NCBI RefSeq assembly: GCF_024323335.1
Contig: NC_066585.1
Location: 536,356,082-536,420,081 of the forward strand
DNA: 64,000 nucleotides
Reading direction: 5' to 3'
Source: Lathyrus oleraceus
Taxonomy: Eukaryota; Streptophyta; Magnoliopsida; Fabales; Fabaceae
Both the position numbers and the translations under genes were made by a program. Under the pieces are notes generated by a model. That model worked only from the letters and a program-made list of their open reading frames with translations. It was not told the DNA's origin and searched no databases. How positions within the stretch are numbered: the stretch's first letter is position 1; every line of letters begins with the position of its first letter. This document shows positions 22,945 to 35,313 of this stretch, piece after piece.

Positions 22945-25300
22945 ATGAAAAGCGAAGGTTTCAATTCCTCTTATGGTTTCACCGTTTTGGATTTTGGATC
23001 GATTCCTCTAATGGTTATGATTTCTCACTTGAATTTTGATTTTGTATTGGTAAGGGTTGTAGTAATGATTCTTTATGACATTTCTTGTGGTTTATGGTGA
23101 ATTATTGATGAAGGTTGAAATTGGTGATGAAGGAGGTCAAATTTTGGTATTGACAAGATGCTGAGTTTTCTATGGTTTGTATTCATCGCAGGGTTTGGAT
23201 TCTCATAGTAATCATCCACTTAGGATGGAAAGCAAGACAAATACATAAACAAGGATACAATCAAACAAGCAAGCAAGCATAAAAAACACAAGCAAGAAAG
23301 CAAGTATTTATGAAATGATAAATAAAGCTCAAGGCTTACTGATTGGAGACCCTCTGATGGTTCTTCAATGGCGGAGCAAATTCAATACGGTAAGTGATTC
23401 TTTGTGTTCACTTATTAATTCTTCTGTTTCTTCTTTTTCGATATGATTCAATTCCTCTTCATCTCTTATTCATCCACTTTATTTTCTTCCATTTGTTTTC
23501 TTGTTGTTGTTGATTATTTTGCTATTTTTTAATGCTTGAATCATGAAAAACTATGATGTGAAGTTTGGTGAAAGTTTCTGCTCAAGTTGATTGAAGTGTC
23601 AATGAGAAGCTTAATAACCATGGATTTGAGCTCTTGTGAGGGAAGGTTGGAGAATGGAGAGTGAGAACTTGAGATAAAGTGAAGAATGAATGGAAACAAA
23701 AAATGAAGAAATCCTCCCTTTCATGGGTGAATGATGAGTGATTATATCGAAATAGGTGAGAGATGATTAGATGATGAGAATGAGTTAGAAGTTAGTTGGG
23801 GCTGTTTTAGGCAATTTGGGTAATTTCCCAAAGTAGTTAGAAATTAGTTTGTGGAAGTTTAAGGTAATTAGGGTGGTTAAAGCATAGATGTATGTGAGTT
23901 TACATGTATGTGCATATGCTGAATTTTTAATGAGTTTGAGGGAAATTGAATGAATTTACATGGCATCACTTGAATACATATTTGAGTATTTACATGGTAT
24001 GAATGAATGACTTATATATGAATTTGAATTGATGTTCATGGATGAAATGATGTATTATATGAATGCTATATTTTTTTAATACATATGATTTATGGGGTTT
24101 TACTTGTTGTATAGAAATGGAATGAGAATGATGCATAGTATGAAATTTGTATTTATGACATATGCATAACATGCTGAATTTTTATAACTTAGCATTGAAT
24201 TTGACTTTCTTTTGAATGATTTTTCATATGATGTGAATGTATGTGCATGTGATAAAAACTAGAAGTAAATAGTATGAATTTAAGATGATTTTTCATGTGT
24301 ATTTGTAAATGCCCATGATGCTGAATTTTATTCATTAATATGCATTTCAATGTGTTATCTAAGTGTTGAGTCTTACAATTCAATGTTATTTCTAACTTGT
24401 TTTTTATTGTTTTCTTTGCAACATGCTACATGGTGATGAAGCATGAACAAGCATTGTCAAGAATGTAGTATGAATGAAGACTATTTAAGAGCTTGAAATT
24501 ATTTTTATTCTTTTATGTATGGAAACTATATAATATTCTTGTAATAACATAAAGTGATGTAAAGTGAAGTCATGTAAATGTAAAGACACTTTTTAGTGAG
24601 TTTTGAGTTTTATGTATGTGGATTGAAAGACCATGAATAAAGAAGGAAATATGACTCAAAATGTATGTATAGAAATGAATTTCAATGAATGCTTAGGGAA
24701 TTTACCCATGAAGTGAAAAGTGACTTAGTGAATCACTTAGAAATTGAAAATGTATCGAAAAACGAAAATGCAAATTCGGTTGAATGACTTACAGTACAAG
24801 TTATATAAAAAATGTGAAATGTGTGCTTGATGGTTTAATCTAAACATTCTGATTCAAATACACTAAGCGATTCAAAACCATGCTTTGTATATAAGTAGGA
24901 ATTATATCTTTTTGTAAATCATGATATGACATGCATATGGTAGGTTCTTTTTGTACATGATATAATGACTTAGAGAATGAGGTTGAATAGGTTTAGGAAT
25001 GTCTAGGATAATTGTCAAACGTATAGTCAAAAGTGTCGACCCTGTTGACGAAAAGTCAACCACTTCTTTACTTTCCATTTTCCAAATTTAAAGTACTTCC
25101 TGATTTAAGCAAAACATCATCATTAAAGATCCTTTGATCTATTTGTTGCAAATGAAGATGGAATGATGAGATATACAATGTATGAATGAAACCTACATAT
25201 ACATGATGAATGATATGAATGCTTCCTAAATGCGTGCAGATCAATAAAGCCATAAGTCAGGTAAAAAATAAAAGGATAAGACATATTTTGGGGTATGACA
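22945..25300 (-). mobile_element. Ogre-type LTR, minus orientation, inserted in Copia
   Basis: Read on the minus strand it starts at 25300 with TGTCATACCCCAAAATATG, the start signature of Ogre LTRs (TGTCATACCCCAAAATTTG). It continues with a GGTTGACTTTTCGTCAAC segment near 25045 and many ATGA/CATG-rich words. It interrupts the antisense Copia integrase exactly after KYGLVIV, where intact elements continue DDYSRW. No internal Ogre domains are seen, so it may be a solo or truncated LTR. The other end is unclear, somewhere between the CA microsatellite and about 23400. Confidence 0.6.
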
Positions 25301-25995
25301 ACTATGACTAATCCATATTTCATTCTATTGACAAATGTAATATGAACTATTTCAAATAAAGAAATGTGAAGAAGTTTTAGGGATCTAGAGTATGTAGAAA
25401 TGCTCTTTGGTTTAAAGTAATTTTTACCCATTTTTTCTATTTTAAAAAGCTTTAGAAAGAGAATATGCTTAAAACTTCAAATTAGGTAGGCTTCTGACTA
25501 GTTTTAACTTAATAAGTTTATAAATTAACCTCCAACTAGCATGTCTTAATCGTCTGTGTCAAATCCATTTCTATTCATTCATGGACAAAATAATTTCACT
25601 TGTTGTGCTTGTAAATCATAAAAAAATATTTTATATATATTGTTATTCCTTTTCCTATTGAATAAGATTGAGTCATCTTTCTGGCTAATGACTACAAGAA
25701 TTTCGTATGAAAACTAAGTGATAGCCATATTCGCTTAATTGACTTATGCATAATATGTTATGCTTTACTCCTAGTACAAATATAACATTATGAATATAAG
25801 GAAAAGAAAAATTACCAATTATAGCATAACCAATGATCTTGCCTTTTGATTCCCTCCATATCATACAGTCCCTTCATGTTTCACAGTTAAGCTTTGGAAT
25901 ATATGATATTCTTCTCTCATGTGTTTGGAGCAACCACTGTTAAGATATCCATATTGGTGCTTTAGTTTTTCGTATATCACATCTATGAAATAATT
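25301..25995 (-). pseudogene. Copia protease/pre-integrase/integrase start, minus strand
   Basis: On the minus strand the protease signature is degraded to GYLNSGCSKHM near 25940 (YLDSGCSRHM in active SIRE-like elements), followed by FQSLTVKHEGTV. The pre-integrase part includes NRKRNNNIYKIFFYDLQAQ. The integrase start KSISTYSRSLKLLHISLFEI and NRMKYGLVIV lies at 25311-25400. Several stops and a missing HRRLGH-type motif show decay. The frame stops at the Ogre insertion at 25300. Confidence 0.8.
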
Positions 25996-26028
25996 AATTT
26001 GGTATTTAGGCATCCATATCATTTTGTA

Positions 26029-26124
26029 TACTAATTGTTTGTTATTGACTGAATTTAGTATATTGGGGGGGGGGGGGGGGGGGGGGGGGATATTACTAAT
26101 TGTTTGTTATTTACTGAATTTAGT
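26029..26124. repeat. G25 homopolymer between 31-bp direct repeats
   Basis: ACTAATTGTTTGTTATTGAC plus GAATTTAGT (26029-26059) recurs at 26094-26124 with one change. Between the copies are 25 consecutive G (26065-26089). The arrangement is a 65-bp tandem duplication containing a long G run. Confidence 0.85.
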
Positions 26125-26129
26125 TCCTA

Positions 26130-26411
26130 ATTCGAACATAAATGTATATCCTTGCCAAATATTGGAGAAATATCTTACCTTCAAACATGGATTTTTTGCC
26201 TTATGTCAGGATGCTTAACCCAAAGCAAGTTAAACTCTGTAGTAGAGCCTATGAATGTGTATGCATAGGAAATGTAATTAATAGAAAAGCATTAATATTT
26301 TACTACCTAGGTGCTAAGGTTATCATAGAGTCAAACAATGTTGAATTTCATGAAACCAAATTCCCTTTTAAATCTATAAATAGTGGGACATACACTGTGC
26401 TAACTTTCAAG
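26130..26411 (+). pseudogene. Copia integrase C-terminal fragment
   Basis: The block VKLCSRAYECVCIGNVINRK followed by AKVIIESNNVEFHETKFPFK matches the post-integrase 'SRAYECVFIGYA...AKVIIESNDVDF' region of Copia polyproteins of a different lineage from the SIRE pieces. It is about 90 codons with a stop near 26217 and is joined directly to LINE sequence. Confidence 0.7.
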
Positions 26412-27530
26412 AAACTAGGTTCCTTTTTAAATCTGGATCTAGGGCTCGACACATTGTAGATATGCTTGGATTCACTATGGGATATACACCATTTAAATAT
26501 CTTGGAGTTCCTATATTCAAAGGCAAGCCTACAATTCACCATCTTAAGATCATAAGAGATATATTATTGGTCAAGCTAGCTACTTGGAAGGGCCACCTTC
26601 TTTCTATGATGGGTACAGTTCAGTTAGTCTAGTCAATCATACAAGGTATGCTTATGTATAGTCTTAGAATTTATAAATAGATAACCATTCTACTTAACCA
26701 ACTAGATTCTTGAATTCAAAAATTTGTATGGACATGTAGTATAGACAATAGAAAGTTGATTACTACATCTTGAAAATTTATTTTCTCACCTTTGTCTGAA
26801 GGAGGGCTTAGTCTAAGAGATATTAATACAGTAAACGAAGATGATTATTTATCTATTTGCTAGAAGTAGTTGATTGTCGGTAACAATGGTTTTCTATGCT
26901 TATTAGTATATACTCCAGTTACATAAAAACAATCATGCATCATATTCTTTCTTCAGTATGGCATGACATTAAACATTCCTTTTCCTTTTTGGAGGAACAT
27001 AGTAGATGATAGGTTGGTAATAGGAAGAAAATTTATTTATGGATTGATAATTGGTTGAGATACAAAATTAAAGATTTACACATAGTATTATCAATGAATA
27101 TTCAATTTATGCAAACTTCTAAGGTAAATTTAATTATCTAAGACATCAATTTGAACATTCCTCATAGCTTATCCATTTTGTCTCATAAAATTGTTGAAGA
27201 TATTTTGAAAGTTAAATTGTCATTTGATAATACTACTGATAATGAACTCATTCAGACATGATCTACAAACGGTGATCTATCTTTTAAAGATGCTTGCAAC
27301 TATTTCATAAGGAATCACATTGAGCCGTCTTGGATAAAATTCATTTGACATTCCTACATATCTCATGATAAGTATCTAATGACTTGGAAGTTAATGCATA
27401 ATGTCATTGCAACATAAGACAATCTTATTCAAAGAGGAATGCATAAGGTTTTGAGATCCTCCCTCAACAATCATGGCGTGGAAACTACATATGACTTATT
27501 TCTTAGATGCAAGTACACTTTACTTTTCTG
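26412..27530 (+). pseudogene. LINE reverse transcriptase C-terminus, 5'-truncated
   Basis: This is a non-LTR retrotransposon ORF2 remnant starting after the catalytic YxDD block. Recognisable are HIVDMLGFTMGYTPFKYLGV and PIFKGKPTIHHLK, then LATWKGHLLSMMGTVQL, SPLSEGGLSLRDINTVNE near 26790 and, near 27280, NGDLSFKDACNYFIRNHIEP. The order matches plant L1-type ORF2 thumb and zf-RVT-type regions. Stops and frame changes are frequent. The 3' end runs towards the AT microsatellite; no poly-A tail or target duplication was identified. Confidence 0.8.
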
Positions 27531-27596
27531 ACATTAGATGGTGCCATTTTTTGGTATAAAGAATATATATATATATTTCTTAAAATGACATTTTCA

Positions 27597-27598
<2 letters not shown>

Positions 27599-27691
<93 letters not shown>
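27599..27691. repeat. (TA)n microsatellite
   Basis: About 92 bp of uninterrupted TA separates the LINE from a Copia RT fragment. The I-Y reading frames on both strands are translations of it. Confidence 0.95.
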
Positions 27692-27693
<2 letters not shown>

Positions 27694-27734
27694 CTTGCTC
27701 ATATTTGGAATGCACTATTAAATATATTTAATAT

Positions 27735-28520
27735 AAATCTTAAAATAATTATTATATTAGATAAAGAAATTTATTTGGATCATTATCACTATGTTAAAGA
27801 GATCTTAAAGTAATATAAATATTTTGATTGTAAACTTGTTTGCACTCGATCGTTCCAAATCTTAAACTTTTCAAGAACACTGGTGATAACATAAGAATAT
27901 ATGAATATACAAGTATCATTGGAAGCCCCGGTTATACCACTGATTGTATGAGACTCGACATTGTCTATCGCATATGATTGTTGTGCAATTTACCATTATA
28001 CCTAGTATGGATCATTGTCACACTATTGAAAGAGTTACGAGGAACCTTAAAAGGGCCATTAATCTCATATTACATTATCAAAAGTTTTTCGTTGTCCTGC
28101 TAATTGGAACAACTTGATAGATGATTATAATACGACTAACAACTATATATTTATCATAGTTGGAGAAATGTTCCCTTGAAAGTCTAAGAAATAGGTAATT
28201 CTCGCTTAATCAACTATGAAATCATAAAGGATAGATGTTATAAATGCTAGTAAAGGAGTATTTTAGTTGAGATGCTTGCTAGAGGAGATTACCTAGTGGT
28301 AAAAGTTATTTCATGTTGACTTGATCCATTGTGATAGTACCACACCTATTATAAAAATTGAGAATTGTTACTAAAATGGTAAGGGATGACAAATCTTCGT
28401 AAGAAAAACACTGTTAGAATTCCTCTCTAAGGGAGATGTTAGAGTGGATCATGTACGCACTGATGAAAACTTAGTTAACCCTTTGACTGAAGGAAAGGAT
28501 TAACTATGGAGAAATTCCAA
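27735..28520 (+). pseudogene. Copia RT 3' end and RNase H fragment
   Basis: A decayed frame begins HYHYVKEILK near 27787 and continues with EYTSIIGSPGYTTDCMRLDI near 27905 (family: YS..IGSLMY.M..TRPDI). Later comes the RNase H end: HCDSTTPIIKIENCYYNGKG near 28328 and VRVDHVRTDENLVNPLTEG near 28442 (family: I.YVRT..NLADPLTKG). Many stops and short frameshifts are present. It belongs to a Copia lineage different from the SIRE pieces. Confidence 0.75.
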
Positions 28521-29335
28521 AGTACATCCAAAAAGATGATACTATTATCAATAGATCAATGAATCACTCACAAAGGTAAATCGACCTAAAAGACTGGATA
28601 TCCCAAGAATTACGTTCAAGGGATAATAACAAGTTTAACAAGTTACGAGTTATATGAAAATGAACATGTTTGTTAGCATGATTCTTGAACCAAATATAGA
28701 TCAAAGCAATATAAACTCTTAATGATACTTATACTATATGTGGAGTGGAGTACTTAGCTATATGAGTATGATTAATAAACTTGTTTTTTGAATGTGGAAG
28801 TAGGGTTGCTTCCTATGAAATCTATGGCATAGATTTCTAGAGCACTCACTAAACCGGGATATACGTGCATGACCATAATACCACAAGCTTTTTTGAAAAT
28901 ACGCTTAAACATAAGTTGTATGTAGGTATGATATTAGGGATAAAGTTCAATACTATGACCATTTTTTTTAAAATCTGAATCTTACTCGTAATGCTGAAGT
29001 TCAAGTATGACGACGCCTTTATCGATGTATTATTTTATAGAAGTGTTTGATGCTACTTTTAAAATTTATTTTTTTAAGTTCAAGTGGTAATGACAATCAC
29101 TGATGTTTGGACAATTTATTAAAGGAAGTGTCAAAGTTTCAATTTGGTGATAAATTTGAAAAAACTTCATAAGTCTCACATTGTTGGAACACTATAAATG
29201 AATTGAAATAAATTTAAGTTTCACATTGCTTGGTTTACATACCTGGTTAGTTTCCAACATTATATAAAAAAAAGAATATTATAAATCTCACATTGCTTAG
29301 TTTACATATTTGATTAGTTTCCAACTTCTTTCTCT
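28521..29335 (+). mobile_element. 3' tail and LTR-like region of the preceding Copia fragment
   Basis: No coding sequence is seen. At 29171-29325 the phrase TCTCACATTG (or TTTCACATTGCTTGG) recurs at 29176, 29221 and 29288. The last two are followed by TTTACATAY and AGTTTCCAAC with a 67-bp period. Such 'agtcccacattgcttgg' phrases are frequent in LTRs of plant Copia elements. Confidence 0.4.
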
Positions 29336-29702
29336 TTCTTTCAATTCGTTGAATTTTTAAAATATTTTTTAATTTCTCTTTAGAGAATTATTCAAATTTA
29401 TCCTTATTCGATAAATTATATATGGTGGTCAAACAACCATTATTTGATTGCGTATTTTAGAATGATGCTTACCATTAATTTGACTGAATTATTTTGTTTT
29501 GGAGATTTTAAAATTAATAATCTAATTGCAAAATTTTAAACATTGTCACAAAATATTTTAATGAAAATGATCTATTATTCAAACAAATAGTTTCTTCAAT
29601 GACATAAATTGATTTTCAAATTTTTCCTTAAATAAAAAACAGTCATCTATGAGAAAAGAAGAAATAACAACTTCACTTTCGTATCAATAGAATTATTTAT
29701 CT

Positions 29703-29800
29703 ATCTATTTATCTAAAATTCTTCTTAAATTTATTATCTTTTCGTAGACATATCTATTTATCTAAAATCCTTCTTAAATTTATTATGTTTTCATAGACAT
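29703..29800. repeat. 49-bp tandem duplication
   Basis: ATCTATTTATCTAAAATTCT... to ...GTAGACAT occurs twice in a row with four differences. It lies in otherwise featureless AT-rich sequence (29336-29900). Confidence 0.8.
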
Positions 29801-29904
29801 AAGCTTGCCCTCATATTTACAAACCGTGGCAGGACTTTTTTTTAGTTGGATTTTTTTTTAAATGACAAACTATTAGTGGTTAATTATTAATATATATTTA
29901 GACT

Positions 29905-30010
29905 CTTTTAACCCTTAACTCAAATGATTAAAGTAAGTTGAGTTACTCATCCCTCTCTTTGATTGATGGATTGAATCTCGACTAGTGTTATGTAACTTTT
30001 GAGAATGATT
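29905..30010 (+). mobile_element. tRNA-derived SINE-like remnant
   Basis: An A-box-like TTAACTCAAATGATTAAAG (about 29916) and a B-box-like GGATTGAATCTCGAC (about 29968) lie 50 bp apart, as in tRNA-derived SINEs with tagctcagttgg...gggttcgaatctc. Both boxes are degraded. Confidence 0.4.
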
Positions 30011-31094
30011 TTGATATTTATAGTAATGATAATATAGTAATATAGTAATATAGTATATTTTTTTAACTTTTTGTGAAATAGTCAAATCAATTATTTATCA
30101 TGGAACGCAGGGAATATAAAATTGAAATAGTATTTAATAATGAGTGTCACCCAAAAGAAAAAAAAGAGGCTTCGAGTCCATGAATAAATCGAAGCTTAAT
30201 ACCAACACTGACCCTAAATGTTCACGAGAAGAAGACAATGGTAACTTTGCAAAAGATTCATTGGACACGACATTGAGTGGAAAATCAAAGGTACAAAGAC
30301 ATATCCTATTGTTAGATTTCATTTCCATTACCTAAATAGCAAAGTCATAAATGTCTATTCATGTTACAGTGTTTGTAGCTTTATCATCCAAATTTAGCAA
30401 CTAGTCCATGACGGTAAAACCTTCACAAGCATTAGAGGATTTTTGACCGTTGGATTGAGGCTCTTCACTAAGATCGAACGGATAGGAGCTCTCTGTCACT
30501 GTTGCATGCCTTTTAAAAAGTGAAGCACCTAACATCACCACATATGTCGTATCATAAATTTAGCTATGGTGCATTTTTATTGATCGGTCAAGAACACCCT
30601 TCACATCACACTTCATTTTTTCAAATAAAAGTTTGCATCACACTTCATTGATTGGAGTATAGATAGAAGAATCATAGTAGTATACTATACTTCATGTCTT
30701 TCTACATAGATGTACATATATTTATTTTGAACTAAATATAAGTAAAATATTTAATGTGTATTTACTTTGAATTTAATATAAATAAAAAATTAAATGTGTA
30801 TTTAGATAAAAAAAACTAAATGTATATTTATTTTGAAGGAATAGTAATTATGATTAATATAAAAATTTATTTAACTTTTAAAATAAGGTGCGATCAATAG
30901 AGAGAAATACTAAGATAAAAGACATCCTATTTTTTTTTGTTCATGCTCTTTTCTTTATTAGCTTTTTTTGATTATTTATTACCGTGTTTTTGTTTATCAT
31001 TAAAAGAATCACTTTTAAAATAATATATTTTTTAAATTATAATTTTTTAATGTATTTTTTATAAAATTTAAATTTTATTAATATTACTTAAAGA
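30011..31094. other. Gene-free stretch
   Basis: There are two overlapping short frames at 30134-30335 on opposite strands and neither resembles a known domain. An imperfect 9-bp inverted repeat (CCGTTGGAT / ATCGAACGG) sits at about 30449-30482. The rest is AT-rich. Confidence 0.4.
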
Positions 31095-31215
31095 ATTGTT
31101 TCGTAAATGATGAAGAAGTGTTTCACTGCATTTAACTTCTGGTACGGTGGAGAGAAGACTGATCTATGAGGTTAGCACTTCCACGCCTAAATCAATGAGA
31201 ATATAAAAAGTGATG
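31095..31215 (+). mobile_element. LTR-like fragment related to 5505-5590
   Basis: CTTCTGGTACGGTGGAGAG and GAGGTTAGCACTTCCACGCC align with the LTR-like block upstream of the tandem units at 5516-5575. It is an isolated fragment. Confidence 0.45.
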
Positions 31216-31261
31216 TGAGAGTGATTATTAGGTAAAATACAAGGGTACACTGATTTGTGTA

Positions 31262-31560
31262 AGGTAAAGTAACCATCCACGAAATCATTGAGTCGATATG
31301 GGTAAAAAAATTCTGAGTTGACTTGGGTTGGATAGTGGGTTATCTAATTTCCCTTTTTTTTTCTTTTTATTATTATAAATGTTGTGTCATATTCGTGGGT
31401 TGGGTTCAGGTTTACCAAAAACCCAATTTTTTTGAATGGTTTTTCATTTTTAAAAATCGTATTCACCCAATAACTTGACCCAACTCATTTCTTTGGATCA
31501 GTTTATGTGGGTTTGGCTAGGCTTATCGAGTTTACCCAACCCATGTACGCCCCTAGTGAA
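31262..31560. mobile_element. Probable non-autonomous hAT-type element
   Basis: The right end, read in reverse, is CTAGGGGCGTACATGGGTTG, close to the CAGGGGCG-type ends of plant hAT elements. The interior is rich in GGGTT/AACCC words (GACTTGGGTTGGATAGTGGG, GGGTTGGGTTCAGG, TGACCCAACTC), as in many small hAT derivatives. The left end is not clear. Confidence 0.4.
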
Positions 31561-31598
31561 ATGGATTTGAATATTTGAGAATTATACTTCTTTCACTT

Positions 31599-34500
31599 TG
31601 TCATACCCCAAAATTTACCCTCCTTTTTTCTTTTCACATATCTCATTTGCATACATCAAGTCATATCATGCATGACCATTGCATTTGGTCATGGAATCAC
31701 AAGCATGACCACTTTGTGTTAACCCTAGGGTTTTACTTTATTTTACTTATCAACTAACCCTAACATCATGAAGAGACGGTACTTATTTTCTCTTGTTATC
31801 CAAGTAGGTGATCATGCTTCAAAGCAAGGCAAAGTCAAGGTCTTTGATAAAGGGAAATGCAAGTTTGGTTCAAGTTGTGTCAAAGGTGTTTCATGTGTTA
31901 TTCTCCATGCCACAACCCTCGATCTTCAAGTCAAATCACATTTCACTCAATCCCTAATCAAGATTTCATCAAGGGATGCTCATTCCATCATCATGGTTTA
32001 AAATGCAAGAAAACTTCAAATTGGCAAAAGGGTGCAAGGTGGTTTGACCTAATGCCTTTCCTTTTGTCCAAACTCCATAACTCCTTCAATTTTTATCCAA
32101 ATGCCAAGATTCTTTGATCAAAATGTTCTTTTTGGGATTCTCTACAACTTTGATTCAAGGGTCAAACATCAATTCATCCATTTAGGACCTCATTTGTGCC
32201 AATGACCAAGTTGCTAAAATGGGCCAAAACCTTGCCATGACCCCTATTTTTCACCCTTGCCATTTTCAGCTCAATCATTATTTTGATCCCAATCATTTTT
32301 CACCGTGTTAAGCTTATGTCAAAGATAATTTAGCCTAAGTTTGACTCAAAATTTACAAGGGAATCAAAGTTATGGCATCATAAACATAGGACCCCAAAAT
32401 GACCAAACATGTTGCAAAGTGCTTGACCAATTGCCTAGCCCACAAAACCAGGTCACAACCTCAACTTCACAAGCTTACAACTTTCACTTCGAAGCTCCCT
32501 TTGGATTGATTATTTTTTCAATTTATTCTACTCTATGAGGTGATCATTTGGATCAAAGAAATCACAAAATGCACGAGTGGGTTGGATTTGGCCCAAGCTT
32601 GAACATGGTGACCTAACTCTGTTTTGGTCCGTGACCTATAATGTTGAAACTTGAACAAATCAACTTGGGACCACTTCTCACGTGTGTAAACCAATTACCC
32701 ATGACCAAACTCATATGAGGACAACTTGAAACGACTTGAAAACCTCAAAAATCACGAGTTTGGCACCAAAATTCCACACGTTCGGGACCTGAAAATTCTC
32801 ACTCAATTCACAAAAATTCAAGCCAATTTCACATGTATTTGGATGCCAATTCATTCCATATAAATAGTGGAAGCTATTTCCTTCATTTGCAATCTTTGAA
32901 ATCCAAAGAAACCTTGCCACCATTGAAGCCCGATACCTCTAAAACCAGTCAAGCTCTTTTGCGTTTTGAGCTCTTTTCCTTCCATTTTTTTGCCAAGAAT
33001 CCTTCGTTGGCATCCTCTGAAGGTGTTTGAAGCTTTTCTTTTGTCTGAATCCTTCTGCAACCTAGCTTCATGATCCGACATTGTTGACTTCTGAAGCTTC
33101 ATTCGAACATGTAGATATGAGTTACAACCTTGAGCAAACAAGTTAACACACTCTTCGCCTTGTTCCATTGATCAAAAGTCCTAACCTATTGGCCATTTAT
33201 TTTCAGTACTAACCATTTAATTTTACTTTGAAGAACTAGGGTTCGAGTTTTTGAGTAAATTATCTTTGCTCAGAGCAAATAAATTACTCTGATGCAGGGA
33301 GACATGAACGATGAAGTGTTTCGCAGCTGGATCCATGTTTGATTCATGTTAAAAACACGAGTTCATAATGTTGCAAAATCACAAATTCTGAGGTTGAAGA
33401 TAAAGTGCTTCACGCGCTTCAGTGGGAAAATTCAAACTCTAAGCCAATCAGCACGCGCCACCTTGCTAGCTATTGGATTCAAATGTTTTAATTTCTTTTT
33501 TTTTACTTCATTTTATTTCATTTTCTACCAAAATCAATTAAAAATAGTCCCCTTATTATTTTTTATCCGAATTTTTTCCATAATTCCATAAAAATATTTT
33601 CTACCTCATACCATATTTTGCATTTTTTTAAAACCATTTTTGTATTTAATGCGTATTTTCTTTTATTTTCCGTTTAATTTTCTTTTTATATTTTTATTTT
33701 AATCATTTTAAAATATTTTTAGCCCTAACTTTTGAGGTTCATTCACTCTGAATTTTGTTGACCCTCCACATTTTTGTTGGACTTTTGTTTGATGCTTTGA
33801 CCCCTCTTTGACAATTTCCCTTTTATTTTCTTGACTTAATCAATATTAAATGATTATTAATTGAATTTGATTTACTTTTAATGATTACTTTTGATATTTT
33901 GAATTGAGTTTGATTGCTTGGTTGATGTTTTCTTCCTCGCCTCAAATCATTGACAAATGGACTTGAGGTTGATCAACCTTCTTTGATAAAAAATGGTTGA
34001 TAGATGATCATGAATCATCTTTAATACTTTGCATCAATGATATATTAACCCTCTATACGCCATATTTTGAGTCCTTTGATTTGAGGATAGAATGATCCCT
34101 TGTGATTACCTTGGTTCCATCATTCACTCTCTCTTTACCTTCATCTCTCTCTTTTGTTTTAACCATTGTATGACATGTTGGAGGAGATTAACTTTGTGTT
34201 AAATCTCTAACATGTCTGATACATACATTGTTATTGACCGACCTCAGATAGGTATGATTTCTACATAAGTCTATTTATGATTGTTTAACATAGTGCTAAA
34301 TTGTCCTGAAATCATTGACTAACCATTAACTCCTAACATTAATCATTGCTCTTTACATTATTGCCTTTAATTCAAGTCATTTAAGTTTATGTCATTCAAT
34401 TTTATGTCATTTACTTGATGTACTTTTATTTTATGTCCCATTGATCATTACATCATTCCATACTCTATCCATCTATATTCATTTGTTGTTCTTATCTTGT

Positions 34501-35313
34501 CTGACTTTTGACTTGTTAAAACTTAATGAATCAAAAAATAATAAAGTAACTTGGACATAATCCTATGTTTGATCTGGAGTACTTAAGACATTTTGGACTT
34601 TGGACTATGACTTAGGATTTAGGCCCATTTGCTTGACTTGGAGACACATTGGCCCTGAGTCCTTATGGACACTCTAACTTGCCCTATTGAGCTTTTGAGC
34701 TTATGTGTTGTTTCATCTACTTTATACCTCTTGCATGCATCTTCTTAGGTTTAGTACACTTTACACCCACATGGCTTTATCGTGGACTATCTAACAATGA
34801 GACCCTAGGCTAGTTTTGCATGATCATGCATCCTTGTTTATTTATCAATCTTTTCCTTTGATTTGGCTGGATCCAATTCACACTGGATCTATTAAATCCC
34901 TTCATCCATTACCTCTCCCCCCCTTTACCTTTGTCAAGTGACCATAAGTATCTTGGTCTCTCGATGAGACTTGTCTCTATCACCTTGGAGCATTCAACCT
35001 CCCAACAAGTTCAAGACCCTCGGTGGAACACATCTCTCCTCAGCATTCAATCATCTTACTCATTCCCACAAACATCTTTGGGAACTTACTTAAACAACTT
35101 GTTAGTTTTTGACTAGGATTGCATGTCATGAGCCTTAAGCAATAGAAAATGATGAGAGGGGATCTTCTTTACCCTTGTATAGAGTACCTATGTGCACGTG
35201 ATATAGACCCTAGTTGCTCAGAGTATTTGTTTCTATTAATAGAGTTTAGTGTAATTCCATGTCAATTCACTATCAAGTCTGCAACTTTCCCCTATGACTC
35301 TTTATTTTTCTTA
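31599..35313 (+). mobile_element. Ogre-type LTR, plus orientation
   Basis: It begins TGTCATACCCCAAAATTTAC at 31599, an Ogre-type LTR start. The long segment that follows has no coding domains, and all its frames of 60-105 codons lack recognisable motifs. Ogre LTRs are several kilobases long in legumes, in line with this stretch. The 3' end is lost where the 163-bp repeat and Athila protease begin. A second, divergent Ogre-like LTR start lies on the minus strand at 25300. Confidence 0.6.

Noticed and set aside
22743..23039. Cys/Val-rich and Thr/His-rich reading frames
   Set aside because: Translation of the CA repeat at 22828-22944 on the two strands, not a cysteine-rich peptide gene.
27503..27731. 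I-Y repeat reading frames on both strands
   Set aside because: Translation of the TA microsatellite.
30440..30490. TTGGATTGAGGCTCTTC resembling miR159/319
   Set aside because: Differs from the microRNA at several positions including the seed, and no pairing star arm is present.
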